Assembly (NCBI GenBank): GCA_030429235.1
Contig: JAUIDB010000010.1
Span: forward strand, 77,334 to 141,333
DNA from: Thermoanaerobaculia bacterium
GTDB lineage: Bacteria; Acidobacteriota; Thermoanaerobaculia; Multivoradales; JAIOJS01
Direction: 5' to 3'
Length of the DNA stretch: 64,000 bases
The translations under genes and the position numbers were made by a program. This document shows positions 44,279-52,308 of this stretch, one piece after another. The notes under the pieces were generated by a model. The model searched no databases. It was not told the DNA's origin and was given only the letters and a program-made list of their open reading frames with translations. The number at the start of each line of letters is the position of its first letter. The first letter of the stretch is position 1.

Positions 44279-44308
44279 TTGACGTTCTGGGACAGGGTCT
44301 TCTATTCT
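44279..44308 (+). promoter_or_regulatory. Sigma70-type promoter of the cytochrome/FHA operon
   Basis: TTGACG (44279-44284) and TATTCT (44303-44308) are separated by 18 bp. Transcription would start near 44315, giving a leader of about 75 nt before the ATG at 44389. It is the best -35/-10 pair noticed in the window. Confidence 0.55.
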
Positions 44309-44337
44309 GGCCGCACCAGCTCTAACAATGGCAGACG

Positions 44338-44368
44338 CCAGACTAGGTCGAAGACCGACGGTGTCTGG
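44338..44368 (+). other. Leader hairpin before the cytochrome operon
   Basis: CCAGAC (44338-44343) and GTCTGG (44363-44368) are perfect arms; inside, GTCG and CGAC can pair around a small loop. It ends 7 nt before the GGGAGG ribosome-binding site, so it could affect translation or mRNA stability. Confidence 0.35.
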
Positions 44369-44388
44369 GGTGCCGGGAGGTAGATGAG

Positions 44389-46215
44389 ATGGCCGTGGCC
44401 AAGGGATCGATCAGCACTCCGAGTCGGATCGGCGAGCAGTGGGCGAGGAATCGTGGATGGGGTGGACTTCTCGCCTGGGTGGTTTGCGCCCTCTTCGTCG
44501 CGGCAGGGGCCGGAGCCGCGCTCGCCGACGACGAAGGCGAGCAAGAAAAACCGCTCACCGCCGATGAAGAACACGCTCGGATCTTTTCCGAGAATCGCTT
44601 CCCGTCCGCCAACACGTGCGCGACCTGTCACCCGGACCACTACCGTGAGTGGTCGGTATCGCCTCACGCCTACGCCCAGATGAGCCCCGTGTTCAACGCT
44701 TTCCACGGCACCGTTCTCAAGTTGACCAACGGCACCAACGGGGACTTCTGTATCCGTTGCCACACCCCGGTTGGCATGAACCTCGAGGAACCGGAGTTCA
44801 TGAGCAACATGGACCGCCACCCGACCTCGCGCGAAGGCGTGACCTGTCTGGTTTGTCATCGCCTGAACCAGGCCTACGGAAAGATCAGCGGTCGCCTGGC
44901 GATCGTCGAGGGCGACATCTTCGAACCGGTCTACGGTCCGAGCGGAAACGACGAGGTGGCACGCGTCATCGACAGCGACGAGTTCGTCGTCAACACCGTC
45001 AGAGGTCAGGCGGGACGAGCGATCCACACCAAAGCGGAGCCTTTCTTCCAGCTGACGACCTCGGGATTCTGCGCCACCTGCCACGACGTGAACCTGGTCA
45101 ATGGCTTCCGGCTCGAAGAGGCCTTCAGTGAGTTTAAGACCTCACCCGCCGCCAAGGCGAACGTCTCTTGTCAGGACTGTCACATGGGGAAGACCCCGGG
45201 CAAGGTCTCCGGCTACGCCGAGGCCCCGGCAGCCATGGTTGGGGGCAAGCCGACGCAGCCTCGAAAACGCACCGACCACATGTTCATCGGTCCCGACTAC
45301 TCGGTAATTCATCCCGGCATCTTCCCGCACAATCCGCGGGCGGCCGAACTGGCGACCATCCGGGAGTGGCTGACCTTCGACCACGAGGCTGGCTGGGGTA
45401 CCGACGCGTTCGAGGATTCCGTTGCCGAGGACTTCGAGTTCCCGGAACGCTGGCGTTCCATCGACGATCGTTACGATGCCCGAGACATCCTCGACGACAA
45501 CTTCGCGCTCCTGGCCGAGGCTCACGAGGCGCGACGCACGGTACTGCGTAACGGCTACCAATTGGGTGAGATTCGCGTGGAGCGTTCGGACTCTCGCCAG
45601 GGACTCGATTTCCGGGTCCAGGTGCGCAACGCCACCGATGGCCACGGGGTGCCGACCGGCTTCGACGCCGAGCGACTGGTGTTCCTGCAGGTCGAGGTAC
45701 GGGATGCCAACGACGAGGTCGTGTTCCAGTCTGGCGACCTCGACCCCAACGGTGACGTTCGGGACTCCCACTCGCTCTACGTGCACAACGGTGAACTGCC
45801 GATCGACGATCAACTGTTCAGCCTGCAATCTCGTTTTATCGTACGGATGGTCCGAGGTGGAGAGCGCGAGCAGGTCCTGGCCGTGAACTACTCGGATGAC
45901 CCCCTGCCCTTCCTGCGACCGTCCACCACATCGACGATCCTGACCGGCCGCCCGCGAGGGGCGCGCAAGCACAAACAGAACATCGAGCCCAATGGTCAGC
46001 GCTGGGCCGAGTACTCGGTGGAACCGAGTGCTCTGCGGGGTCCGGGTCCCTACACTCTCCGGGTACGACTGATCGCGGGCATGATCCCGGTCAATCTGAT
46101 CGACGCCATTAAAGGCGTCGGCTTCGACTACTACATGAGCCCCCGGCAGGTGGCGGAGAAGGTGGTCGAAGGGCATCAGATTCTCTGGGAGAAGGAGATG
46201 GAGGTGGACCTGTGA
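44389..46215 (+). CDS. Exported pentaheme cytochrome c
   Basis: A 608-residue periplasmic multiheme protein. The signal peptide or anchor (LLAWVVCALFVAAGAGAALA) spans ~28-48. Five CxxCH heme sites lie in the first ~270 residues: CATCH, CIRCH, CLVCH, CATCH and CQDCH. The C-terminal half has no heme site and looks beta-rich (~385-600). There is no CxxCK or HAO-type pattern, so it is not NrfA or a hydroxylamine oxidoreductase. It is the first gene of an eight-gene operon and overlaps the barrel gene (GTGA), which suggests a cytochrome-porin partnership. GGGAGG precedes the ATG. Confidence 0.88.
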   Translation: MAVAKGSISTPSRIGEQWARNRGWGGLLAWVVCALFVAAGAGAALADDEGEQEKPLTADEEHARIFSENRFPSANTCATCHPDHYREWSVSPHAYAQMSPVFNAFHGTVLKLTNGTNGDFCIRCHTPVGMNLEEPEFMSNMDRHPTSREGVTCLVCHRLNQAYGKISGRLAIVEGDIFEPVYGPSGNDEVARVIDSDEFVVNTVRGQAGRAIHTKAEPFFQLTTSGFCATCHDVNLVNGFRLEEAFSEFKTSPAAKANVSCQDCHMGKTPGKVSGYAEAPAAMVGGKPTQPRKRTDHMFIGPDYSVIHPGIFPHNPRAAELATIREWLTFDHEAGWGTDAFEDSVAEDFEFPERWRSIDDRYDARDILDDNFALLAEAHEARRTVLRNGYQLGEIRVERSDSRQGLDFRVQVRNATDGHGVPTGFDAERLVFLQVEVRDANDEVVFQSGDLDPNGDVRDSHSLYVHNGELPIDDQLFSLQSRFIVRMVRGGEREQVLAVNYSDDPLPFLRPSTTSTILTGRPRGARKHKQNIEPNGQRWAEYSVEPSALRGPGPYTLRVRLIAGMIPVNLIDAIKGVGFDYYMSPRQVAEKVVEGHQILWEKEMEVDL

Positions 46216-47645
46216 GCATTCGTAGCTGGGCAGCGGTCCTTTCGGCCTTCCTTCTCGGAGTGGGTTCGGCTGGCTGGGCTTCGGAGGGCTCCGCAACGCC
46301 CACCGCCGGAGGTGGAAGCGGAGGAGAGAAGGAGCACCATGCCGACGGCCACAGCAGTAGCCGAATCACCGACGAAGTGATCCCGCTCGATCTCGAGAAC
46401 TTCCCCGAGCGCCCTCGGCCGCCGATCGAGCTCGGCAACCACTTCTTGGGAACCGGCACGCTGTGGCCGGGATTCGAGTTGCCGACCGGGGCAGTCTGGC
46501 AACCGGCACTCTTCGCCTTCGGTACCTGGCGCAACGCCGTACAGACCCTCGACGACGGGTTCGATACTCGGACGGAGTTCCGGACGCGGATGGACCTCTT
46601 CCTCAACCTGCAGTTGTCGGGGAGTGAACGGATCATCATCGGCGTGCGACCGTTCGACGAAGACGGCGCGTTCACCCGCTACGTCTTCGACGGGCCCGAG
46701 GACTCGGACTTCTACGACGAGCTGGATCTGGGGATCGAAAGCCTCTTCTTCGAAGGGGACTTTGGAGAGATCTTCCCGAATCTGTCGCGGGATGACTTCC
46801 GGCGCACCGACTACGGATTCTCGGTGGGGCGGCAATCGCTGATCTTCCAGGAGGGTTTCGTCCTGGGAGACGCCCTCGACTCACTAGGAGTGACGCGCAA
46901 CACGCTGCTGCCGAAAGGGACGAGCAACTTTCGGGTCACCTACCTAGGGGCCTGGGACAGCATCCACCGGAACGGCGTCGAAGATGAAGATGCCCAGCTC
47001 TTTGGTCTCTTGACGTCGACGGACTTCCGCCGCTCGACGGTCGATGTCGATGCGGTCTACGTCCAGAGCGACGCGGGACTGGGCGATCAGATCGTGGTCG
47101 GAGCCAGCGCGGTGCAGCGTTTCGGTCACATCAATACCACGTTCCGTCTGGTCGGAAGCGCTGGGTTGGACGACTTTGCCGGGGCCGCGGGGGATGGCGG
47201 GATCTTTACCAGTGAAGTCTCCTGGACTCCGCACCACACCGACAATCATGCGTACATCAACGCCTTCGTCGCGGTCGACGACTTCTCGCCGGCGGCTCGG
47301 GCGCCGGGAACGGGCGGGGTGCTGTCGGGCATGGGGATCGGCTTCTCGGGCTCTGGTTTGGGATTCCCGGGACCGCTGGATTCCTCGTCTCGCGACGTGG
47401 TCGGTGCGGTCTTCGGCTACCAGAAGATCGCTCACGACCTGCGCAGCCAGTGGGTGTTCGAGGTCGCTTCGCGGATCGGACTGGACGACGCCGTCACCGA
47501 TTCGGTGGCGGCTACCGTGCGCTGGCAGCGGGCGCTGCGAAAGCACTACGTGGTGGTGTTGGATGGGTTCGGCGGTTGGGTCGACAGCGGTGGCGGCGAC
47601 GATACGTTGTACGGAGCCAGGCTCGAGCTGCTCACCAAGTTCTGA
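46212..47645 (+). CDS. Predicted outer-membrane beta-barrel
   Basis: A 477-residue exported protein. The signal peptide ends near GWASEG. A Gly/His-rich linker (GGGSGGEKEHHADGHSSS) precedes a barrel of alternating strands from ~70 on, such as RTRMDLFLNLQLSG and YGFSVGRQSLIFQEGFV, and the chain ends in Phe (ELLTKF), the usual BAM recognition end. It resembles alginate-export or phosphate-porin type barrels more than MtrB; the exact family is uncertain. Starts at GTG 46212 overlapping the pentaheme stop. Placed between two multiheme cytochromes, it could house or contact one of them in the outer membrane. Confidence 0.75.
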   Translation: MSIRSWAAVLSAFLLGVGSAGWASEGSATPTAGGGSGGEKEHHADGHSSSRITDEVIPLDLENFPERPRPPIELGNHFLGTGTLWPGFELPTGAVWQPALFAFGTWRNAVQTLDDGFDTRTEFRTRMDLFLNLQLSGSERIIIGVRPFDEDGAFTRYVFDGPEDSDFYDELDLGIESLFFEGDFGEIFPNLSRDDFRRTDYGFSVGRQSLIFQEGFVLGDALDSLGVTRNTLLPKGTSNFRVTYLGAWDSIHRNGVEDEDAQLFGLLTSTDFRRSTVDVDAVYVQSDAGLGDQIVVGASAVQRFGHINTTFRLVGSAGLDDFAGAAGDGGIFTSEVSWTPHHTDNHAYINAFVAVDDFSPAARAPGTGGVLSGMGIGFSGSGLGFPGPLDSSSRDVVGAVFGYQKIAHDLRSQWVFEVASRIGLDDAVTDSVAATVRWQRALRKHYVVVLDGFGGWVDSGGGDDTLYGARLELLTKF

Positions 47646-47738
47646 CGCGAGGTCGACAACCGAGGGGCGGGCCGTCGCCGGGGCGGGCAGCTGGGGTACC
47701 ATGTCCTCGAAGTATTGGAACCAGTAGGGCGAGGTGTG

Positions 47739-49805
47739 ATGCAGCGTGGGCAGCGGCGACGACTCCTGATCTCGATGGGCCTAGCGGCCGGGATCTGCTT
47801 CTCGGTTTCGGCCAGTCTCGAAGCCCAGTCCGACGCTTCCTCTGACTGGAACGCCTTGACCCTGCGGGATCCGGCCAAGGTGGTCACGGCCGAAGCGTGC
47901 GGCGAGTGCCATGCTCTAGAAAAGGAAACCTGGCTGACGACGCCACACGCCACTGGGTTCAAGACCCTGCATCGGCGGGAATCCGCCGAGACGATTGCCG
48001 GTCGTATGGGCTTCAAGCTGATCAAGCGGGAGAGCCTCTGCCTCAAGTGTCACTACACGGCGCAGGTGGAGAAGGAGCAGTTGCGGGCGGTATCTGGCGT
48101 CTCCTGCGAGTCTTGTCACGGTGCCGGTCGGGATTGGATCGACATCCACAACAACTACGGTCCCGGTGCCGACGTCGCGACCGAGACCGAGGCGCATCGG
48201 GAACAGCGCATCGACGCGAGTCGGGCGGCCGGAATGCGCCGCCCCAGCGAGATCTACGATACGGCCAAGAGCTGCTTCGAGTGCCACACGGTGCCCGAAG
48301 AGCGGTTGGTCAACGTGGGCGGGCACTCGACCGGAAGCCTCGACTTCGAACTGGTCGAGCGGAGTCAGGGAGAGATCCGCCACAACTTCCTCGGATCGTT
48401 GACCGGCGGCTCGCGAGACAACCGAGTCAGTTCGCCCGAACGGCGCCGCCTCCTCTACCTGGCAGGGCGTCTACTGGACCTGGAGTACAGCCTGCGGGGG
48501 CTGGCGGTAGCCACGAGGGAGGATACCTACTCGAAGGCGATGAGCCGGCGGATTCGCACTGCGGTGGCCGAGGTGCGGGCGATTGCCGCGAGCGCGGGGA
48601 TCGGGGAACTCGACGACCTGTTGCAGTCGGTTCGGTCCGCCGACCTCACCGTCGGGCAGAGTCAGGCGCTCGAGGCGCTGGCCGCGACGGTGGGAACCAC
48701 CAATCGGCAACTCTTGGCAGGCCACGACGGTAGCCGGCTGGCGGCTCTCGACCCTCTGATCGCCGGACAAACGCCGCCGGATCAATGGGCCGAGTCCGAG
48801 GACCAGGGACCGGACGATGAGGTCGACTCACTGTTCTTCGATCCTCCGGAGGCAGAAGGCGAGGTCGCGACTACTGGGACAACTGCCGCGGTCGACGACG
48901 GGATCCCCGCGGAGGGACCTGTCAACCGCTGGCTCCGGCCGCGCTCGAACCATCGTTCGCTGGGGCCTGGCGCCTGTTCGGGCTGCCACGGCGACCAGAA
49001 CGCGTGGTGGTTCGACGACCGCCACTTCGCTTCAGCGGAGCCGTTCTTCGATCAGAGGCCCGAAGCGGTGCGGATCGCGCGACTCTACGGCGTGCGTCCG
49101 GGGTCGATGGCGCGTGGGGACGCCCTGTGCATGGATTGCCACGGCTCGGTCGTCTCCGGCAAGGAGCGGCGCGAAGTACTGGATGGCGTCGGCTGCGAGT
49201 CGTGCCACGGGTCCGCGGCCGACTGGCTCGAACCACACAAAGAGGGAGATGCTTCGTTGGGCCGCAATCGCCCGGGATTCGTCGCGGCTCTGGGTCTGGG
49301 GAAGCGGGACCTGGGACGACTCGACGTCCGCGCCGAGACTTGTGCTTCCTGCCACTACGTGACCGACCCGCGGCTCCTGTCGGCGGGCCACCCGTCGGGG
49401 GAGGGCTGGGACTTTGCAGCGGCGGTTTCGGAGATCGTGCATTGGGATCAGCCGGTGGAACCGAGGTCGGAGCTCACCGCGGCCTGGCGAACGGTCCAGG
49501 GCCAACGCGGACCGGTGCCGACGGTGCGGCTGGCGCGCCTACCGTCCGGTTCGGTACCGACCGCCGACGGTGCCGTGAGCGGAGGACGCTCGGCGCGACG
49601 TTCTCCGCGTCCGGCTCGGACGCTGAACCCGCGCCCGCGCGGCGGTGGTATCGCCCCCGTGACCGAGGAGGTACTAGACTTGGGCCCGGTTCCACCGTTT
49701 CCCGTCGTCGACCCGGATGCGTCGGTCGAGGAGGTATTGCTGATCCTGCGTCAGAGACTAGAGCTACTGTACGGAATCGTGGCCGCGGCCGAGGGGGAGC
49801 CATGA
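47739..49805 (+). CDS. Octaheme cytochrome c built of two tetraheme repeats
   Basis: A 688-residue exported cytochrome. Signal peptide ~8-30 (LLISMGLAAGICFSVSASLEAQ). The first repeat (~53-200) has CGECH, CLKCH, CESCH and CFECH; the second (~405-560) has CSGCH, CMDCH, CESCH and CASCH. Matching flanks show an internal duplication: VSCESCHGAGRDW against VGCESCHGSAADW, and VGGHSTG against SAGHPSGEGWDF. The repeats resemble cytochrome c554-type tetraheme units. A helical, acidic stretch without hemes joins them. The ATG is preceded by GGGCGAGG. The stop overlaps the next gene (ATGA). Confidence 0.9.
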   Translation: MQRGQRRRLLISMGLAAGICFSVSASLEAQSDASSDWNALTLRDPAKVVTAEACGECHALEKETWLTTPHATGFKTLHRRESAETIAGRMGFKLIKRESLCLKCHYTAQVEKEQLRAVSGVSCESCHGAGRDWIDIHNNYGPGADVATETEAHREQRIDASRAAGMRRPSEIYDTAKSCFECHTVPEERLVNVGGHSTGSLDFELVERSQGEIRHNFLGSLTGGSRDNRVSSPERRRLLYLAGRLLDLEYSLRGLAVATREDTYSKAMSRRIRTAVAEVRAIAASAGIGELDDLLQSVRSADLTVGQSQALEALAATVGTTNRQLLAGHDGSRLAALDPLIAGQTPPDQWAESEDQGPDDEVDSLFFDPPEAEGEVATTGTTAAVDDGIPAEGPVNRWLRPRSNHRSLGPGACSGCHGDQNAWWFDDRHFASAEPFFDQRPEAVRIARLYGVRPGSMARGDALCMDCHGSVVSGKERREVLDGVGCESCHGSAADWLEPHKEGDASLGRNRPGFVAALGLGKRDLGRLDVRAETCASCHYVTDPRLLSAGHPSGEGWDFAAAVSEIVHWDQPVEPRSELTAAWRTVQGQRGPVPTVRLARLPSGSVPTADGAVSGGRSARRSPRPARTLNPRPRGGGIAPVTEEVLDLGPVPPFPVVDPDASVEEVLLILRQRLELLYGIVAAAEGEP

Positions 49806-51466
49806 GCGGCAACGATCCCGGCCGGACCATGTTGCGTCGCGTGGCGCAGCATCGGGATCGCTGGAGTTCCTACGGTGGTCAGACCGGCTTGACCTGGCTG
49901 TCCGAGAAGCTCTCTCCGAGCGAACTGCGCGAGTTCGAGGTCTTCCGAGAGTTCACTGACGGCTTCCTGGAACGGCTCAGTCCCGACGTCGCAGTGGCGG
50001 CGTGGGACCGCGATGTCGTGCTCTTCGAAGAGGGCAGCTACATCGATGTCGCCTTCTTCCTGATCGACGGCGAGGTGAGCCTGTCGGTCGGGGCGGACGA
50101 GGACACCGAACCGACGGCGGAGAACCCGATCTTCGATGGGGATCGGACGTATACCGGGAGTCGACCCCAGATTGCGGCGCCCAGCGAGGTCGACGACGTC
50201 GAGAAGACGGCGATGATGCGTTTGCCCGAGCCACGACGGCCGTCGGCCGACGAGCACCGGATTCCGATGCTGGCCACCGCCGATGTCGACTTGCCGATGG
50301 GGGGCAGTGCGCGCCTCGGTCCTGGGGACGTCTTCGGTGAGATCGGTGCCTTGAGCGGCTGGCCGCAATCGGTCACAGCTCGCACCACGACCGCCTGCCG
50401 CCTCCTGCAGGTCCGGCTGCCGGCCCTGCGCCGCATCAAGAAGAAGTCGGTTCTCTGGAAGGAGAAGCTCGACGGGGTCTACCGAGCGCGCTCCTTGGTG
50501 TCGCAACTGCAACGCACACCGCTCTTCGACTCGTGCGACGAACCGACGCTGCGTCGGCTCGCCCGTGAAGTCGAGCTGGTTTCGGCGGAGCCCGACGAGG
50601 TGATCGTGCGCGAGGGGCAGAAGGCCGATTCGTTGTATCTGGTCCGTTCGGGTTTCGTGAAGCTGCAGCAGCGGCTCGGCGACGGAGAGGTCGCGGTCTC
50701 GTACCTTTCGAAAGGCATGACCCTGGGGGAGGTCGAGCTGTTGGTGGCCCCCGGCGGCGAGTGGTCGGTGTCGGCGGTTTCGGTCGAGTACTCGGAATTG
50801 GTGCGAATTCCACGCAAGGTCTTTGCGAGCCTGCTGGCCCCTCTGCCCGGGGTCGAAGAGGGTCTCTGGGAGGTGGCGACCGCGCGGATCCAGGAGACCG
50901 GCCGGAATCGACGGGACCTTTCCGGGTCGCAGGCCATTCAGGTCGCTCTCGATACCGGCCTGGTCGAGGGGAGCAGTGTCCTGGTGATCGATCTCGATCG
51001 CTGTACCCGCTGCGATGACTGCGTTCGAGCTTGTGCCGCGACCCACGGGGGGCGCCCTCGATTCGTTCGCGAGGGCGGCAAGATCGGCAACCTCATGATC
51101 ACGCGCTCCTGCTTCCACTGTCGGGATCCGGTCTGTCTGGTCGGATGCCCTACCGGTGCGATCCACCGGGCCGGCTTCGGGGAAACGGTCGAAGTCAGCG
51201 AAGAGATCTGCATCGGCTGTTCGACCTGTGCCAACAACTGTCCCTACGATGCGATCGTCATGCACGACACGGCCGAGAAGTGGCCCGACGACATGGTACC
51301 GTCGTCACTGCGCGGGGAGGATCGTTTCGTGGCCAGCAAGTGTGATCTCTGCCGCGATACCGGGCACGGTCCGGCCTGCGTCGAGAACTGCCCTCAGGGC
51401 TGTGCCTTCCGCGTGGGATCGGTGGAGGAGTTCCATTCCTTGTTGGACTTCGGAGAGGGCGAATGA
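49802..51466 (+). CDS. Double cyclic-nucleotide-binding-like domain fused to 4x[4Fe-4S] ferredoxin
   Basis: A 554-residue cytosolic protein. Two cNMP-binding-like beta-rolls (~60-210 and ~240-350) precede an NrfC/DmsB-type electron-transfer module (~395-540). The first roll has a ~70-residue polar insert and a phosphate cassette GDVFGEIGALSGWPQSVTART that keeps the ribose Glu but has Gln where the phosphate Arg usually sits. The second cassette is more degenerate. The ferredoxin part has four cysteine sets: 401/404/407/411, 437/440/445/449, 470/473/476/480 and 514/517/526/530. In NrfC-like proteins this module passes electrons to or from a membrane quinol subunit; the next gene is a cytochrome b. 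Overlaps both neighbours by ATGA. Confidence 0.9.
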   Translation: MSGNDPGRTMLRRVAQHRDRWSSYGGQTGLTWLSEKLSPSELREFEVFREFTDGFLERLSPDVAVAAWDRDVVLFEEGSYIDVAFFLIDGEVSLSVGADEDTEPTAENPIFDGDRTYTGSRPQIAAPSEVDDVEKTAMMRLPEPRRPSADEHRIPMLATADVDLPMGGSARLGPGDVFGEIGALSGWPQSVTARTTTACRLLQVRLPALRRIKKKSVLWKEKLDGVYRARSLVSQLQRTPLFDSCDEPTLRRLAREVELVSAEPDEVIVREGQKADSLYLVRSGFVKLQQRLGDGEVAVSYLSKGMTLGEVELLVAPGGEWSVSAVSVEYSELVRIPRKVFASLLAPLPGVEEGLWEVATARIQETGRNRRDLSGSQAIQVALDTGLVEGSSVLVIDLDRCTRCDDCVRACAATHGGRPRFVREGGKIGNLMITRSCFHCRDPVCLVGCPTGAIHRAGFGETVEVSEEICIGCSTCANNCPYDAIVMHDTAEKWPDDMVPSSLRGEDRFVASKCDLCRDTGHGPACVENCPQGCAFRVGSVEEFHSLLDFGEGE

Positions 51467-52308
51467 ACGCGGCAGTTTCCGGTGGCGGCAAGGTGGGGCG
51501 GCGAAGGTTCGGGTTGGGACGCCTGTTTCTCCTCCCGGCACTGGCGGCGCTGGTCTGGGTTCCGTTCCAGGTGCGATTCTTCGCCGCACTCGACCCCGGC
51601 AATGCCTGGGGCATGGGGTACGGGATCGCCGCCGCGGTGCTCCTGGTCGTGGCGATGGCCTACGGGATCCGCCGCCGATTCCAGCGGGTCGCGACCCGAC
51701 TCCGGGTCGGGCGCACCGAGACGTGGCTTCACATCCATCTCGGCATCGGGGCCCTGTTTCTGGTGTTGGTGCTGGTCCACAGCGGGCTCCACCTACCGCA
51801 GGGAGTACTGACCTGGTGGCTCTTTCTGCTCTCCCTCTGGGTGGTGGCGAGCGGAGTGGTGGGCTGGGCTCTGCAGCAGTGGATCCCGAAGTCCCTCTCC
51901 GGTCTCGAGACCGAGGTGTTGTACGAGCGCATCCCGAGCTTGTGCCGCGACCTACAGGAGCGTGCTGCCCTGCTCGCTGCCACCTGTCAGGAGCCGGTCC
52001 GACTGCTGCACGAGCGACTCTTCGAGCCGGAACTCCGACAGCCTCGACGACGCTTCCGGTACCTGATCGACAAAAGCGGCGGGCGCAATCTGCAGTGGCG
52101 TGAGGTGGCCTACCTGGCTGCGGTGCTCGACGAGGCCGAGACCGAACGGTTGGAGGAGATCGAGACGATCGTCCGCACGAAAATCGAACTCGACGTGCAC
52201 TACACGCTGCAGCCCCTGTTGCGCTGGTGGTTGGTCCTCCACCTCCCGGCGGCGGTCGCCCTCACGGGGCTCGTCGTGGTTCACGTCTTGACGGTGGTGT
52301 ACTACTGA
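51463..52308 (+). CDS. Diheme cytochrome b-type membrane subunit
   Basis: A 281-residue protein with five hydrophobic helices (~18-42, 50-69, 88-112, 115-140, 252-281) and a charged cytosolic-type loop (~142-245). Histidines spaced 14 apart occur in two helices: H92/H106 and H260/H274. That geometry fits two stacked b hemes with bis-His ligation, as in NarI-, formate dehydrogenase- or b561-type subunits. It likely exchanges electrons between the ferredoxin module of the preceding protein, the quinone pool and periplasmic cytochromes. Overlaps its neighbours at both ends (ATGA and TGATG). Confidence 0.82.
   Translation: MNAAVSGGGKVGRRRFGLGRLFLLPALAALVWVPFQVRFFAALDPGNAWGMGYGIAAAVLLVVAMAYGIRRRFQRVATRLRVGRTETWLHIHLGIGALFLVLVLVHSGLHLPQGVLTWWLFLLSLWVVASGVVGWALQQWIPKSLSGLETEVLYERIPSLCRDLQERAALLAATCQEPVRLLHERLFEPELRQPRRRFRYLIDKSGGRNLQWREVAYLAAVLDEAETERLEEIETIVRTKIELDVHYTLQPLLRWWLVLHLPAAVALTGLVVVHVLTVVYY

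Noticed and set aside
46212-47645. MtrB/PioB assignment for the barrel
   Set aside because: No N-terminal CxxC motif of MtrB and it is shorter; only a generic barrel call is justified.
49004-49801. 266-residue N-terminal extension of the cNMP/ferredoxin protein
   Set aside because: Lies inside the octaheme gene in another frame; the ATG at 49802 overlaps the upstream stop and begins a sensible protein.
44389-49805. NrfA nitrite reductase or hydroxylamine oxidoreductase assignment for the cytochromes
   Set aside because: No CxxCK active-site heme motif and no HAO-type heme spacing or cross-linking tyrosine pattern could be seen.
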